Source of the DNA: Labilibaculum sp041595635
GTDB taxonomy: Bacteria > Bacteroidota > Bacteroidia > Bacteroidales > Marinifilaceae
Length of the DNA stretch: 64,000 nt
Assembly (NCBI RefSeq): GCF_041595635.1
Contig: NZ_JBFHJW010000001.1
Location: 1 to 64,000, forward strand
Direction of reading: 5' to 3'
Shown: in pieces, positions 32,749-41,874 of the stretch
How positions within the stretch are numbered: the first letter of the stretch is position 1
Layout of the letters: each line of letters opens with the position of its first letter
Made by a program: the position numbers and the translations under genes
The notes under the pieces: model-generated
Databases searched by the model: none
Seen by the model: only the letters and a program-made list of their open reading frames with translations
Told to the model about the DNA's origin: nothing

Positions 32749-34533
32749 TTAGAAGCAATATCTATTTTCATCGATCAACTTTTTAGCGATTAACCTGCGT
32801 TCTACCTTGCTATTCAAACCCGGATGTTTCGTAAAACGCTTTAATCCTAGTAGGATCATTCGCAATTCATCGCCCTGCGAAATAGCATTAGTAGCATCTT
32901 TGGCATTCTTGTGAATTCGATCAGCAGCATCGTAAAAGAAAACTTTGCAAATCGCAATTTGCTCACTGCAGGCATCTTCTCCATTTTGCTCAATTAATTT
33001 TTTCACGCGCAATAAAAGTGATTCTGCTTGGTAACAATCAATAATGATATCTGAAATATTCATTAGAATTTCCTGTTCGCTGCTTAATTTCTGCATGAAT
33101 TTCTGAGCTGCTGAACCTGCAATTAGCAAAGCCGTTTTTTTAAATCCCTTTGCGAGTTTTGTTTCGCGAGCAAGTAAGCTAGTGTCTTCATCACTAAAAT
33201 CAGGAATAGACATGAGTTCTTTGCTTACATTCTGAGCTGCCGATAGAAGAGGTAACTCATTTTTGAAGGCTTTGCGCAATAGGAAGTCTACCACAAGCAT
33301 TCGATTTATTTCGTTGGTTCCTTCAAAAATCCGATTGATACGGGAATCGCGATAAGCACGTTCCATAGGTGCTTCGGAGGAATAACCCATTCCGCCATAA
33401 ATTTGAACGCCTTCATCGCTTACATAGTCTAATGTTTCCGATGCCGCTACTTTCAGGATCGCAGCTTCGGCTGCAAATTCTTTTTGAGCTTGAATTACTG
33501 CTTTTTCTTTCGGCATTCCGTCGTCCATCAAATTATGCATGGTGTTTTGTATGTCGTTGCTGCATCGGTAAATAGCCGATTCAACGGCATAAGTTCGAAC
33601 TGCCTGCTCAGCAATTTTGTATTGAATGGCGCCAAAATTAGCAATTGCCTTTCCGAATTGGATGCGCTCATTGGCATAAGTTATTGAGTGGGTAATTATT
33701 TTTTTACCAGCTCCTAAAACCGCCGCAGCTAATTTTATTCTTCCATTGTTCAAAATATTCAAGGCAATTTTAAAGCCTTCGCCACGTTCCCCAAGAAGAT
33801 TATCTGCCGGAATCTTGCAGTCTTCAAAAAACATCATGCAGGTAGAGGAACCTTTAATTCCCATCTTTTTTTCTTCCTGTCCGAGACTAATGCCATTGAA
33901 TTCTTTTTCAATAATAAAGGCACTTAAGTTTTTGTCATCATCAATTTTTGCAAAAACGGTATAGATATCTGCAAATCCACCATTGGTAATCCACATTTTC
34001 TGTCCGTTTAGTACATAATGGGAACCATCAGCAGTCAGTTTTGCTTTGCTTTTTCCCGAGTTGGCATCCGATCCTGCTCCCGGTTCGGTCAGGCAGTAAG
34101 CACCTTTGAATTCACCACTAGCCAATTTGGGTAGGTATTTTTCTTTCTGTTCTTGGGTTCCGTAATACAAAATGGGCAAGGTCCCAATTCCCACATGTGC
34201 TGCGTAGGCTACTGCAAAAGAACTGTAAGCGCCCATAATTTCGGTACTCAGCATCGAGGTATTTAAATCCTGACCAAAGCCACCATATTCTTCTGGTACC
34301 GCAATTCCTAATAATCCTAATTCACCTGCTTTATTCATTAACGAGGTCATTAAGCCTTCTTTTTGGCTATCGATCTCATCTAATAAGGGAAGAATTTCTT
34401 TTTCTTGAAAATCATGGCATGTTTCCATGATCATTTTTTGTTCCTCCGAAATTTCTTCAGGAATGAAAATATCTTGAGGACTAGTTTCTTTCACTAGGAA
34501 TTGTCCGCCTTTTACTATTTTTATCTTTTCCAT
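32749..34533 (-). CDS. Acyl-CoA dehydrogenase with C-terminal extension
   Basis: 594 residues. The dehydrogenase core (about 30-420) has CLTEPGAGSDANS, MWITNGGFAD and, in the C-terminal four-helix domain, YGGMGYSSEAPMERAYRDSR then INRIFEGTNEINRM, where the catalytic Glu normally lies (IFEGT). About 150 further helical residues follow, as in the VLCAD/ACAD9-like branch. It oxidises acyl-CoA to trans-2-enoyl-CoA with FAD. It is the last gene of the beta-oxidation operon, 75 bases after the thiolase. Chain-length preference cannot be read from the sequence. Confidence 0.95.
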   Translation of the reverse strand: MEKIKIVKGGQFLVKETSPQDIFIPEEISEEQKMIMETCHDFQEKEILPLLDEIDSQKEGLMTSLMNKAGELGLLGIAVPEEYGGFGQDLNTSMLSTEIMGAYSSFAVAYAAHVGIGTLPILYYGTQEQKEKYLPKLASGEFKGAYCLTEPGAGSDANSGKSKAKLTADGSHYVLNGQKMWITNGGFADIYTVFAKIDDDKNLSAFIIEKEFNGISLGQEEKKMGIKGSSTCMMFFEDCKIPADNLLGERGEGFKIALNILNNGRIKLAAAVLGAGKKIITHSITYANERIQFGKAIANFGAIQYKIAEQAVRTYAVESAIYRCSNDIQNTMHNLMDDGMPKEKAVIQAQKEFAAEAAILKVAASETLDYVSDEGVQIYGGMGYSSEAPMERAYRDSRINRIFEGTNEINRMLVVDFLLRKAFKNELPLLSAAQNVSKELMSIPDFSDEDTSLLARETKLAKGFKKTALLIAGSAAQKFMQKLSSEQEILMNISDIIIDCYQAESLLLRVKKLIEQNGEDACSEQIAICKVFFYDAADRIHKNAKDATNAISQGDELRMILLGLKRFTKHPGLNSKVERRLIAKKLIDENRYCF

Positions 34534-34608
34534 CTTGTTTTAGTTGTCAGTAAATAATAAAATATAGAATGTTGTTATTTGTTGGTTGCGATTTGCCACT
34601 TGGAATTT

Positions 34609-35784
34609 TTACATCATCTCAAAAATTCCAGCAGCTCCTTGCCCAGAGCCAACGCACATGGTGACCATACCATACTTCTGTTTTCGTTTTTTCATTTCAT
34701 GAAGTATTTGAACCGAAAGTTTCGTTCCGGTGCAGCCAAGTGGATGGCCAAGCGCAATAGCACCGCCATTTACATTGGTAATTTCAGGATTCAAATCCAT
34801 TTCTTTCATCACCGCAAGGGCTTGTACTGCAAAAGCTTCATTCAATTCTATTTGTTCTAGTTGCTTCATGGCAATTCCAGACCGTTTTAAAACTTTAGGA
34901 ATGGCTTCAATTGGACCTATTCCCATGTGTTTGGGTTCCACTCCGGCAATCGAATAGGATACAAAACGAGCAATGGGTTCTACATTTAATTGTTTCAGCA
35001 TCTTTTCGGATACAATTAAAACAAAGGCTGCACCATCTGATACTTGAGACGAATTTCCAGCAGTAACGCTTCCTCCTTGTGCAAATACCGGACGAAGTTT
35101 GCTTAAAGCTTCTTCGGTGGTTCCCATCCTAGGACCTTCGTCAACAGAAATTAGGTGTTTTTTACTTTGTACCCTGTCGTTGGCATCCACATAAGTTTCA
35201 AGCACATTAATGGGGACAATTTCATCGCTAAAACGATTATTGGCCAAGGCTTCCAAAGCTTTTCGGTGAGAGTGAAAGGCAAATGCATCCTGTTCCTTTC
35301 GGGATATATTGTATTTCACCTGTAAGGCTTCAGCGGTAATTCCCATATTCCAATACCAATCGGGATGAGATTTTGCGATTCCTAAATTGGGAGTCATACG
35401 CCAACCACCCATTGGCATCAGCGACATCATTTCAACACCACCTGCAAAAATACAATCAGCTAAACCCGCTTCAATTTTCGAGGCAGCAATGGCTATGGTC
35501 TCCAATCCTGAAGAACAATAACGGTTGACAGTCATTCCTGGAACATGCACGTTGTCCAGCCCCAGAAGGGCAATCATTCGACCTATGTTTAAGCCTTGTT
35601 CTGCCTCCGGAGTTGCGTTGCCAACAATTACATCATCTACCATTTTTGCTTCCAAATTAGGAATCTCTTTCATGATGTGCTGAACAACTTGGGCCGCCAA
35701 ATCATCGGGACGAATGAATCGGAGTTTGCCTTTTTTTGCTTTGCCTACAGCGCTTCGGTAGGCTGCTACTATATATGCGTTCAT
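34609..35784 (-). CDS. Acetyl-CoA C-acyltransferase (beta-ketothiolase)
   Basis: 391 residues, normal for the FadA family. The nucleophile Cys lies in NRYCSSGLETIAIA (about 87-100), the active-site His in GGAIALGHPLGCTGTKL (about 343-360), and the second Cys in VTMCVGSGQGAAGIFE near the end. It performs the thiolytic step of beta-oxidation, releasing acetyl-CoA. It follows the multifunctional enzyme by 19 bases. A biosynthetic (PhaA-type) role is less likely given the operon. Confidence 0.95.
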   Translation of the reverse strand: MNAYIVAAYRSAVGKAKKGKLRFIRPDDLAAQVVQHIMKEIPNLEAKMVDDVIVGNATPEAEQGLNIGRMIALLGLDNVHVPGMTVNRYCSSGLETIAIAASKIEAGLADCIFAGGVEMMSLMPMGGWRMTPNLGIAKSHPDWYWNMGITAEALQVKYNISRKEQDAFAFHSHRKALEALANNRFSDEIVPINVLETYVDANDRVQSKKHLISVDEGPRMGTTEEALSKLRPVFAQGGSVTAGNSSQVSDGAAFVLIVSEKMLKQLNVEPIARFVSYSIAGVEPKHMGIGPIEAIPKVLKRSGIAMKQLEQIELNEAFAVQALAVMKEMDLNPEITNVNGGAIALGHPLGCTGTKLSVQILHEMKKRKQKYGMVTMCVGSGQGAAGIFEMM

Positions 35785-35803
35785 AAATTTTAGTTTTCAG
35801 TTA

Positions 35804-38206
35804 TTAGTTGCGAAGAATTTTTCCTTTTTGCAGCAGACTCTGCATTCGTTCTAGTGTTTTCTTTTGCTGACAAAGTTTTACAAAAGCAGTTCGTTCCAAA
35901 TTCAGAAGATAATTTTCCGAAACTTCAGTAGGTTCACTCAATTCTCCACCGCTAAGCACTTTACCAAGTTCTATGGATAGGTATTTATCGTATTCCGAAA
36001 TGTAATTAGCCACTTCCATACCATCAGCACCTGAGTAAATCAGAGCCAATCCTTCGGCACCTAGTACACGAATATTTTTTGTGGGTAAAGGAGGAGTGTA
36101 GCCTTTTTCGCACATTAGAAGAGCTGTCTTTTTTGCATAAATTAATTGATGCTTTCTACTCACAATTACCTCGTCAATATCTCTTTGTAAGTACCCCAAG
36201 TCGTAAGCTTCGTAAGCCGAAGTTGAAACTTTAGCTTGTCCTATGCTTAAGAATTTTTCTCTGAAACGGTTGGTTCGAATATCATCTGTAGCCATTTCAT
36301 TGGATAATCGATGAGCGAATTCTTTGGTACCACCGCCAGCTGGAATCACGCCAACACCCAGTTCAACTAATCCCATATAGGTCTCTGCATGTGCTATTAC
36401 TTTATCGGAGTGCATGCATACTTCGCATCCTCCACCCAGAGTCATTCCGTGTGGTGCTGCAATTACAGGCACCGAAGCATATTTTAATTTCAGCATGGTG
36501 TTCTGAAAGGTTCTAACGACCATATCTAGTTCGTCGTATTCTTGCTCAATGGCAAGCATAAATACTAGGCCAATGTTGGCTCCAGCTGAAAAATTTTCAC
36601 CTTCATTGGATATAATTAGTGCTTTGTAATCTGTTTCGGCCAGCTCAATGGCTTTGTTGATTCCTTGAATGATTTCACTTCCAATGGTATTCATTTTGCT
36701 GTGAAATTCCAGATTAAGTACTCCATCGCCTAAGTCGATAATGCTACAGCCTTCGTTGCTCCAAATGCTATGCGAAGGGCGCAAATTATTAAGAAGAACC
36801 AATTTCTCAGTTCCCGGTATTGTTGTGTATTTTTGGGTGGTAAGATCAAAGAATTGTAGGTTTCCATCTTTTAATTGATAAAATTTTTGATCTGTTTTCG
36901 CCATTTTGTATATCCAAGTGGCAGGTTGAATTTCCATTTCTTCCATTAAAGGAATGGTCTTTTTCAATCCTAGGGTATCCCATATTTCAAAAGGTCCCAT
37001 TTCCCATCCAAACCCAGTGCGTATGGCTTCATCAATTTTATAAATTTCATCGGATATTTCTGGAATTCGATGGGAAACATAAGCAAACAATCCTAAAAAT
37101 AATTTACGGTAGAATTGGCTTATTTTTCCTTCCCCTTTCAGTAACAATTTAAATCTATTGTTGAGATGAGGAATGGCTTTGGCAGCCTCAAATTCGGGAA
37201 ATTTAATTCGTTGTTTAGCCTTGTATTCGAAGTTAGATAGATCCAAACTAAGAATCTCACTTGCTCCTTCCTCATTTTTTATTTTTTTATAGAATCCTTG
37301 TCCAGTTTTTGCTCCCAGCCATTGATTTTCCATTAATTTTTGAATGAAATCAGGAATTTTAAAAACAGCTTTCGACTCATCATGAGTAAGTGTTTTTTGA
37401 AGGTTTTGTGCCACCATTACTAGGGTGTCCAAGCCTACAAGGTCGCATGTTCTGAAGGTTGCAGACTTTGGGCGGCCTATAATTGGCCCAGTCAGTTTGT
37501 CTATTTCTTCAACCGAAAGATTAAATTCTTTTTGAAGATGAAATACCGACATCATGGAATATACTCCAATTCGATTGGCAATGAAAGCTGGAGTATCCTT
37601 ACAAATCACCACCGATTTTCCTAAGTGCCTTTCTCCAAATTCGGTAAGAAAATCAATTACTTTTTCTGAAGTATATTTCGAAGGAATAATTTCAAGAAGT
37701 TTGAGGTATCGTGGAGGATTAAAAAAGTGAGTCCCGCAGAAATTTTGTTTAAAATCCTCCGATCTTCCTTCCAGGAGCATTCCAATCGGAATACCAGAAG
37801 TATTGCTGGTTATCAGAGAGCCAGGCTTTCTAAAGTTTTCAATTTGATTGTATAATTTTTGTTTGATACCCAAGTTTTCAATGATGACTTCAATGATCCA
37901 ATCGCATTCTTGAATTTGGTTAAGATCATCCTCGAAGTTGCCAACAGAAATTCGACTAGAAAAGCTTTTTAAATACAAAGGGGCAGGACTCATTTTAAGG
38001 CTTCGAGCAAGCAATTGGCTTACAATTCGATTTCTTACTTTCGGGTGATCTATTGACAGTCCGGCTTTTTTTTCTTCCGAATTTAATTCTTTTGGAGGCA
38101 TATCCAGTAAAAGAACTTCGGTACCAATATTGGCAAAATGACAAGCTATTTGAGCTCCCATTACTCCGGCTCCCAAAACGACAATTTTTTTAATTTTACG
38201 ACTCAT
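35804..38206 (-). CDS. 3-hydroxyacyl-CoA dehydrogenase / enoyl-CoA hydratase (FadN-type fusion)
   Basis: 800 residues with the dehydrogenase first: the Rossmann motif GAGVMGAQIACHFANIGTEV (12-31), the HFFNPPRYLKLLEI substrate segment (about 162-175) and 3HCDH C-terminal parts. A crotonase-like hydratase domain (about 490-690) follows with SAGANIGLVFM and GMTLGGGCEVCMHSD. It carries out hydration and NAD-dependent oxidation. Order dehydrogenase-hydratase matches FadN-type proteins, not FadB/FadJ. It lies between the acyl-CoA ligase (21 bases) and the thiolase (19 bases). Confidence 0.94.
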   Translation of the reverse strand: MSRKIKKIVVLGAGVMGAQIACHFANIGTEVLLLDMPPKELNSEEKKAGLSIDHPKVRNRIVSQLLARSLKMSPAPLYLKSFSSRISVGNFEDDLNQIQECDWIIEVIIENLGIKQKLYNQIENFRKPGSLITSNTSGIPIGMLLEGRSEDFKQNFCGTHFFNPPRYLKLLEIIPSKYTSEKVIDFLTEFGERHLGKSVVICKDTPAFIANRIGVYSMMSVFHLQKEFNLSVEEIDKLTGPIIGRPKSATFRTCDLVGLDTLVMVAQNLQKTLTHDESKAVFKIPDFIQKLMENQWLGAKTGQGFYKKIKNEEGASEILSLDLSNFEYKAKQRIKFPEFEAAKAIPHLNNRFKLLLKGEGKISQFYRKLFLGLFAYVSHRIPEISDEIYKIDEAIRTGFGWEMGPFEIWDTLGLKKTIPLMEEMEIQPATWIYKMAKTDQKFYQLKDGNLQFFDLTTQKYTTIPGTEKLVLLNNLRPSHSIWSNEGCSIIDLGDGVLNLEFHSKMNTIGSEIIQGINKAIELAETDYKALIISNEGENFSAGANIGLVFMLAIEQEYDELDMVVRTFQNTMLKLKYASVPVIAAPHGMTLGGGCEVCMHSDKVIAHAETYMGLVELGVGVIPAGGGTKEFAHRLSNEMATDDIRTNRFREKFLSIGQAKVSTSAYEAYDLGYLQRDIDEVIVSRKHQLIYAKKTALLMCEKGYTPPLPTKNIRVLGAEGLALIYSGADGMEVANYISEYDKYLSIELGKVLSGGELSEPTEVSENYLLNLERTAFVKLCQQKKTLERMQSLLQKGKILRN

Positions 38207-38227
38207 GTGTGCTGTTTTTAGTGTGTG

Positions 38228-39997
38228 TCAGGAATAAATTTCATCAACTAATAGCTGGTACTTATTTTTTAAAACTTTGCGTTTCAATTTTAGAGTTGGG
38301 GATAGTTCTCCTGTTTCGGGTGTCCAGACATCAGTAACCAATCTGAAACTTTTAATTTTTTTCGGACGATCGAGATTTTCATTCATTTTCTGAATTTCTT
38401 TCCATATTCGAACCTGAATTTTCTGATTGAATATGACATCTTTTAGATCTCCAAAAGGAATCCTTTTTCGCTTACAGTATTCTTTTAAGAAAACAAAATC
38501 TGGTGAAATGATCACAGAAGGAAATTTTTGGTGTTCACCTATAACGATACTTTGATCGATGAAGGGAGATTCTTTTAATTTGTTTTCAAGTACTTGAGGA
38601 GCGATATAAATACCTCCGGATGTTTTAAAAATCTCTTTTTTACGATCTGTAATTTTCAGAAATCTTTCATCTTCCCAACATCCGATATCTCCAGTATGAA
38701 ACCATCCTTCGTCGTCAATTACTTGCTGGGTTAGTTCTGGATTTTTATAATAGCCTAACATGATGTTAGGTCCTCGGGCTAAAATTTCACCATCATCGGC
38801 CAGCTTTACCTCAACACCTTCCAATACTGGACCAACAGTTCCAAATTTCACATCGGGATAAGCATTTTGATTTGCGGCAATAATGGGTGATGTTTCTGTT
38901 AGTCCATAACCTTCCTGAACAGGAATTCCTGCAGCCCAAAAAAGTCGTTCCAAACGAATTTGTAGAGCTGCTCCACCTGAACACATAAACTGAATGTTGC
39001 CGCCTAAAGCCTCTTGCCATTTGCTGAAAACTAATTTGCGTGCAATTTTTAATTTGAATTCATACCATTTGCCATTTGCCTCGTTCAATTCATACCTCTG
39101 ACCCAAATTTACAGCCCATAAAAACAGGTGTTTCTTTAGGAAAGGCAAGCTTTTTCCCTTTGCCATGATTTTATCGTAGATTTTTTCGAGCAGGCGAGGG
39201 ACAGTAGCAAAGCCATGAGGTTTTAGTTCTCTTAAATTATCACCAATGGTATCCATGCTTTCGGCATAGTAAATACTAATTCCTTTGTATTGGTATTGAT
39301 AGTTAACCATGCGCTCATACACGTGGTTAATGGGCAGAAAACTGAGGGTTTTGTGCGATGAGTTCAAGATTAGACGAGCTGCTGAAGCCAATACGTTACT
39401 CATGAAATTGTTATGAGAAAGCATCACTCCTTTTGGATTTCCTGTAGTACCAGACGTGTAAATGATGGTAGCCAAATCGTTGGGTTTAATGTTGTCTTTT
39501 ATGGTTTGCAGTTTGCCAGCAAAGTGCACTTCTGCTTCTTCACCTATTTCCAGTAGGTTAGTCCAGTGGGTGACATCTTTTATTTTTTCGAAGGAATAGA
39601 CTACTCTTATAGATGGATGACTGTTTAAAAGAGGAGCAATTTTTTCAAATAAGTTATGATCTGAGATGAAAATGGCTTTGGGTTCGCAATGCTGAATAAT
39701 GTAATCGTAACTTTTTGCACTAATTGTTGGGTACAAGGGAACATGTACAAGTCCGATTTGTGACAATCCCATATCCACAAAATTCCATTCCGGACGGTTG
39801 TTGGAAATACTAATTACACAATCGCCTTTTTTGAATTCATTTTTTAGTAAAGCATAACTTATAAGATTCGAAAATCTTACATATTGCTCAGTAGAAAATT
39901 TGACCCAATTGCCATTCTCTTTTTTTGCAAAAGCATCAATTTTGTCTGGGAAATTTTTCTTGTAATTTTCAAGTAAATCAAAAATCCGCGTTAGCAT
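38228..39997 (-). CDS. Long-chain fatty acid-CoA ligase (AMP-forming)
   Basis: 589 residues of the ANL superfamily. The P-loop is TIIYTSGTTGNPKGVMLSHN (about 175-194); other core motifs are GYGLTETSP (about 369-377), GWFHTGDIG (about 432-440) and KITDRKKEIFKTSGG with the downstream catalytic Lys region. It activates fatty acids to acyl-CoA at the membrane face, feeding the three downstream enzymes. It is the first gene of the four-gene operon. The chain length resembles FadD15/ACSBG-like bacterial ligases. Confidence 0.94.
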   Translation of the reverse strand: MLTRIFDLLENYKKNFPDKIDAFAKKENGNWVKFSTEQYVRFSNLISYALLKNEFKKGDCVISISNNRPEWNFVDMGLSQIGLVHVPLYPTISAKSYDYIIQHCEPKAIFISDHNLFEKIAPLLNSHPSIRVVYSFEKIKDVTHWTNLLEIGEEAEVHFAGKLQTIKDNIKPNDLATIIYTSGTTGNPKGVMLSHNNFMSNVLASAARLILNSSHKTLSFLPINHVYERMVNYQYQYKGISIYYAESMDTIGDNLRELKPHGFATVPRLLEKIYDKIMAKGKSLPFLKKHLFLWAVNLGQRYELNEANGKWYEFKLKIARKLVFSKWQEALGGNIQFMCSGGAALQIRLERLFWAAGIPVQEGYGLTETSPIIAANQNAYPDVKFGTVGPVLEGVEVKLADDGEILARGPNIMLGYYKNPELTQQVIDDEGWFHTGDIGCWEDERFLKITDRKKEIFKTSGGIYIAPQVLENKLKESPFIDQSIVIGEHQKFPSVIISPDFVFLKEYCKRKRIPFGDLKDVIFNQKIQVRIWKEIQKMNENLDRPKKIKSFRLVTDVWTPETGELSPTLKLKRKVLKNKYQLLVDEIYS

Positions 39998-40238
39998 AAA
40001 GAAAAAATTAGAAGAGTAAAATAGTAGAGCAATCCTGCTGAATAGGTATATTCCTGCCGATTCTCAGAAAAATAATCTCAGATGCGAAGAGGTGAGAGGA
40101 TAGTAATTATGAAAGTTGCTTGTGTGAAATCGTAAAACACTGACTTTACGCAATCTGTAAGCTGACATAGAATTTACGAAAAGGTTTTCGAAAATAAAAG
40201 AATAATTGGTGGGTGTTTCTTTTTTTTTGGTAAATAAA

Positions 40239-40270
40239 AAAAAAGGAAGCTTTGATCAGCTTCCTTATAA
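40239..40270 (-). terminator. Terminator of the lptF/G - fmt operon
   Basis: AAGGAAGCT (40243-40251) pairs with AGCTTCCTT (40258-40266); on the minus strand it is followed by nine or more Ts. It sits just after the fmt stop codon. Confidence 0.9.
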
Positions 40271-40271
40271 A

Positions 40272-41237
40272 TTATAAATGATAGTTTCTGATTTGTTGAA
40301 AACCTCTGAGGAAGTCTTCTATTTTCATCCGTTTTTTGCCAGCTTGTTGCAATGTTTTAATGAGAATAAATCCTCCATGCACAGCAACCTTTAAATTGGT
40401 TTTGCCATCGGTAAGGATGGTTCCCGTTTTTTCCGAATGTGGAGTTTTATCCATTTCGCTCTCAAAAATTTTGAGACCAATGTTTTTACCTTCTATGTTG
40501 GGAATTAATTCTGTCCAGGAAGCTGGGTAAGGGCTTAGTCCGCGAATTAGATTATGAATTGAATTTAAATCTTGATTCCAGTCGATTTTGCAATCGTCTT
40601 TGAAAATTTTGGGTGCCGATTTTAAATTCATCAGATTGTCAGATAGACTATCCTGAGGGATTTGAGAGTATTCACCAGCCTCGATAGCACGAACTGTTTT
40701 CACAATCAATTCTGAACCAATGTTCATTAATTTGTCATGAATCACTTCTACATTATCTGATTCTTCGATGCTACATTTTTCTTGAAAAAGGATATTGCCT
40801 GTATCAATTTCGTGTTGCAGAAGGAAAGTAGAAACTCCAGTTTCTTTGTCTCCATTGATAATTGCCCAGTTGATTGGGGCTGCTCCCCGATATTGAGGAA
40901 GAAGAGAAGCATGTAGATTTAAGGTTCCGTATTTGGGCATGCTCCAAACAACTTCGGGAAGCATTTTAAAAGCAACTACTACCTGAAGGTCGGCATGAAG
41001 TTCTTTTAGTTGGGAAAGAAATTCTTCGTTGCGGAATTTTTCTGGTTGCAAAATAGGTAAGCCTTTTTTCAGGGCAAATTTTTTGACTGCCGATTCCTGT
41101 ATTTTTTGACCACGACCCGCTGGTTTATCGGGATTGGTAATAACTCCAACTACATTGCAGCCTGCATTCAGCAAAGCTTCGAGAGGAGCTACTGCAAAAT
41201 CGGGTGTCCCCATATAAACGATTCGAAAATTATTCAT
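40272..41237 (-). CDS. fmt: Methionyl-tRNA formyltransferase
   Basis: 321 residues. The hydrolase-like formyl-transfer core has the start YMGTPDFAVAPLEALL, PAGRGQKIQESAVK and the catalytic block LNLHASLLPQYRGAAPINWA (about 109-128; the Asn-His-Asp triad continues with D in TGVSTFLLQHEIDTG). A C-terminal OB-like domain (about 205-315) binds tRNA. It formylates initiator Met-tRNA using 10-formyl-THF. It lies last in a four-gene unit, 6 bases after the DUF5522-type gene. Confidence 0.97.
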   Translation of the reverse strand: MNNFRIVYMGTPDFAVAPLEALLNAGCNVVGVITNPDKPAGRGQKIQESAVKKFALKKGLPILQPEKFRNEEFLSQLKELHADLQVVVAFKMLPEVVWSMPKYGTLNLHASLLPQYRGAAPINWAIINGDKETGVSTFLLQHEIDTGNILFQEKCSIEESDNVEVIHDKLMNIGSELIVKTVRAIEAGEYSQIPQDSLSDNLMNLKSAPKIFKDDCKIDWNQDLNSIHNLIRGLSPYPASWTELIPNIEGKNIGLKIFESEMDKTPHSEKTGTILTDGKTNLKVAVHGGFILIKTLQQAGKKRMKIEDFLRGFQQIRNYHL

Positions 41238-41243
41238 TTTTGC

Positions 41244-41411
41244 TTACTCTTTTAATGTTGTATTTCCTTTTTGATGTTTTGGAAAATAGGGGCAGTGTTT
41301 GCATCCATTTCCACAGCAATATCCTCTTTCACTCAAATACTTTTTGGTGAGTATTCGATATCCATCAGGGCTCATATAATAGTCAATATCTGGCTTTAAA
41401 TCGTCAAACAT
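41244..41411 (-). CDS. DUF5522-type zinc/cluster micro-protein (55 aa)
   Basis: 55 residues beginning MFDDLKPDIDYYMSPDGYRI. The conserved Cys cluster is GYCCGNGCKHCPY (about 30-42), followed by a basic tail; four cysteines and a histidine suggest metal binding. I recognise this as the DUF5522 pattern. The gene is too short for usual calling thresholds, but it is packed between the NTF2-like gene (1 base) and fmt (6 bases) on the same strand, which supports it strongly. Function unknown. Confidence 0.85.
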   Translation of the reverse strand: MFDDLKPDIDYYMSPDGYRILTKKYLSERGYCCGNGCKHCPYFPKHQKGNTTLKE

Positions 41412-41412
41412 T

Positions 41413-41874
41413 TTATTTTTGGTTGATTTGTAAAAATTCGTTCATTTTTTCATTTTTTATGGTGACAGAAAGGTGATAATGAGAAATTTTAAGTTCTCCA
41501 TTTATATTCTCTACAACTCCCGATCCGCGACAGATTCCCATTCGGGTATTCAATAATTCGTCAAACCAAATGGTTTCCTGGTCTTTTGAGAGATATATTT
41601 GTCTGTTGTACGGTTTAAAATGCCAAGTTTTATTTTCTGTGAATCGTGGTTCACAGTATTCGTAAAACTCTTTTTTTGACCACCGTTCACTAGCATCAGT
41701 ACCAATGTAAATTGAACTTTCGCTCATCATATCAAAAAAAGTATCCAATTCGGCATTGCTTGCAGCTTGGTGCCATAGGTCGATAAAATCACTTACATTT
41801 TTATCTGTAATAGGTTTGCTTGCGTTGCAGGAGCTTAGAAATAGAATTCCAAATATCAGTAATAGTTTAGGCAT
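41413..41874 (-). CDS. NTF2/SnoaL-like lipoprotein (153 aa)
   Basis: 153 residues with a lipoprotein signal: LLLIFGILFLSSC gives the lipobox at Cys16. The rest (about 25-145) fits an NTF2/SnoaL_3-like fold: a start helix DFIDLWHQAASNAELDTFF, then a beta-rich body with IYIGTDASERWSKKEFYEY and HYHLSVTI. No catalytic claim is possible. It overlaps the end of the lptF/G-type gene by 8 bases. Confidence 0.75.
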   Translation of the reverse strand: MPKLLLIFGILFLSSCNASKPITDKNVSDFIDLWHQAASNAELDTFFDMMSESSIYIGTDASERWSKKEFYEYCEPRFTENKTWHFKPYNRQIYLSKDQETIWFDELLNTRMGICRGSGVVENINGELKISHYHLSVTIKNEKMNEFLQINQK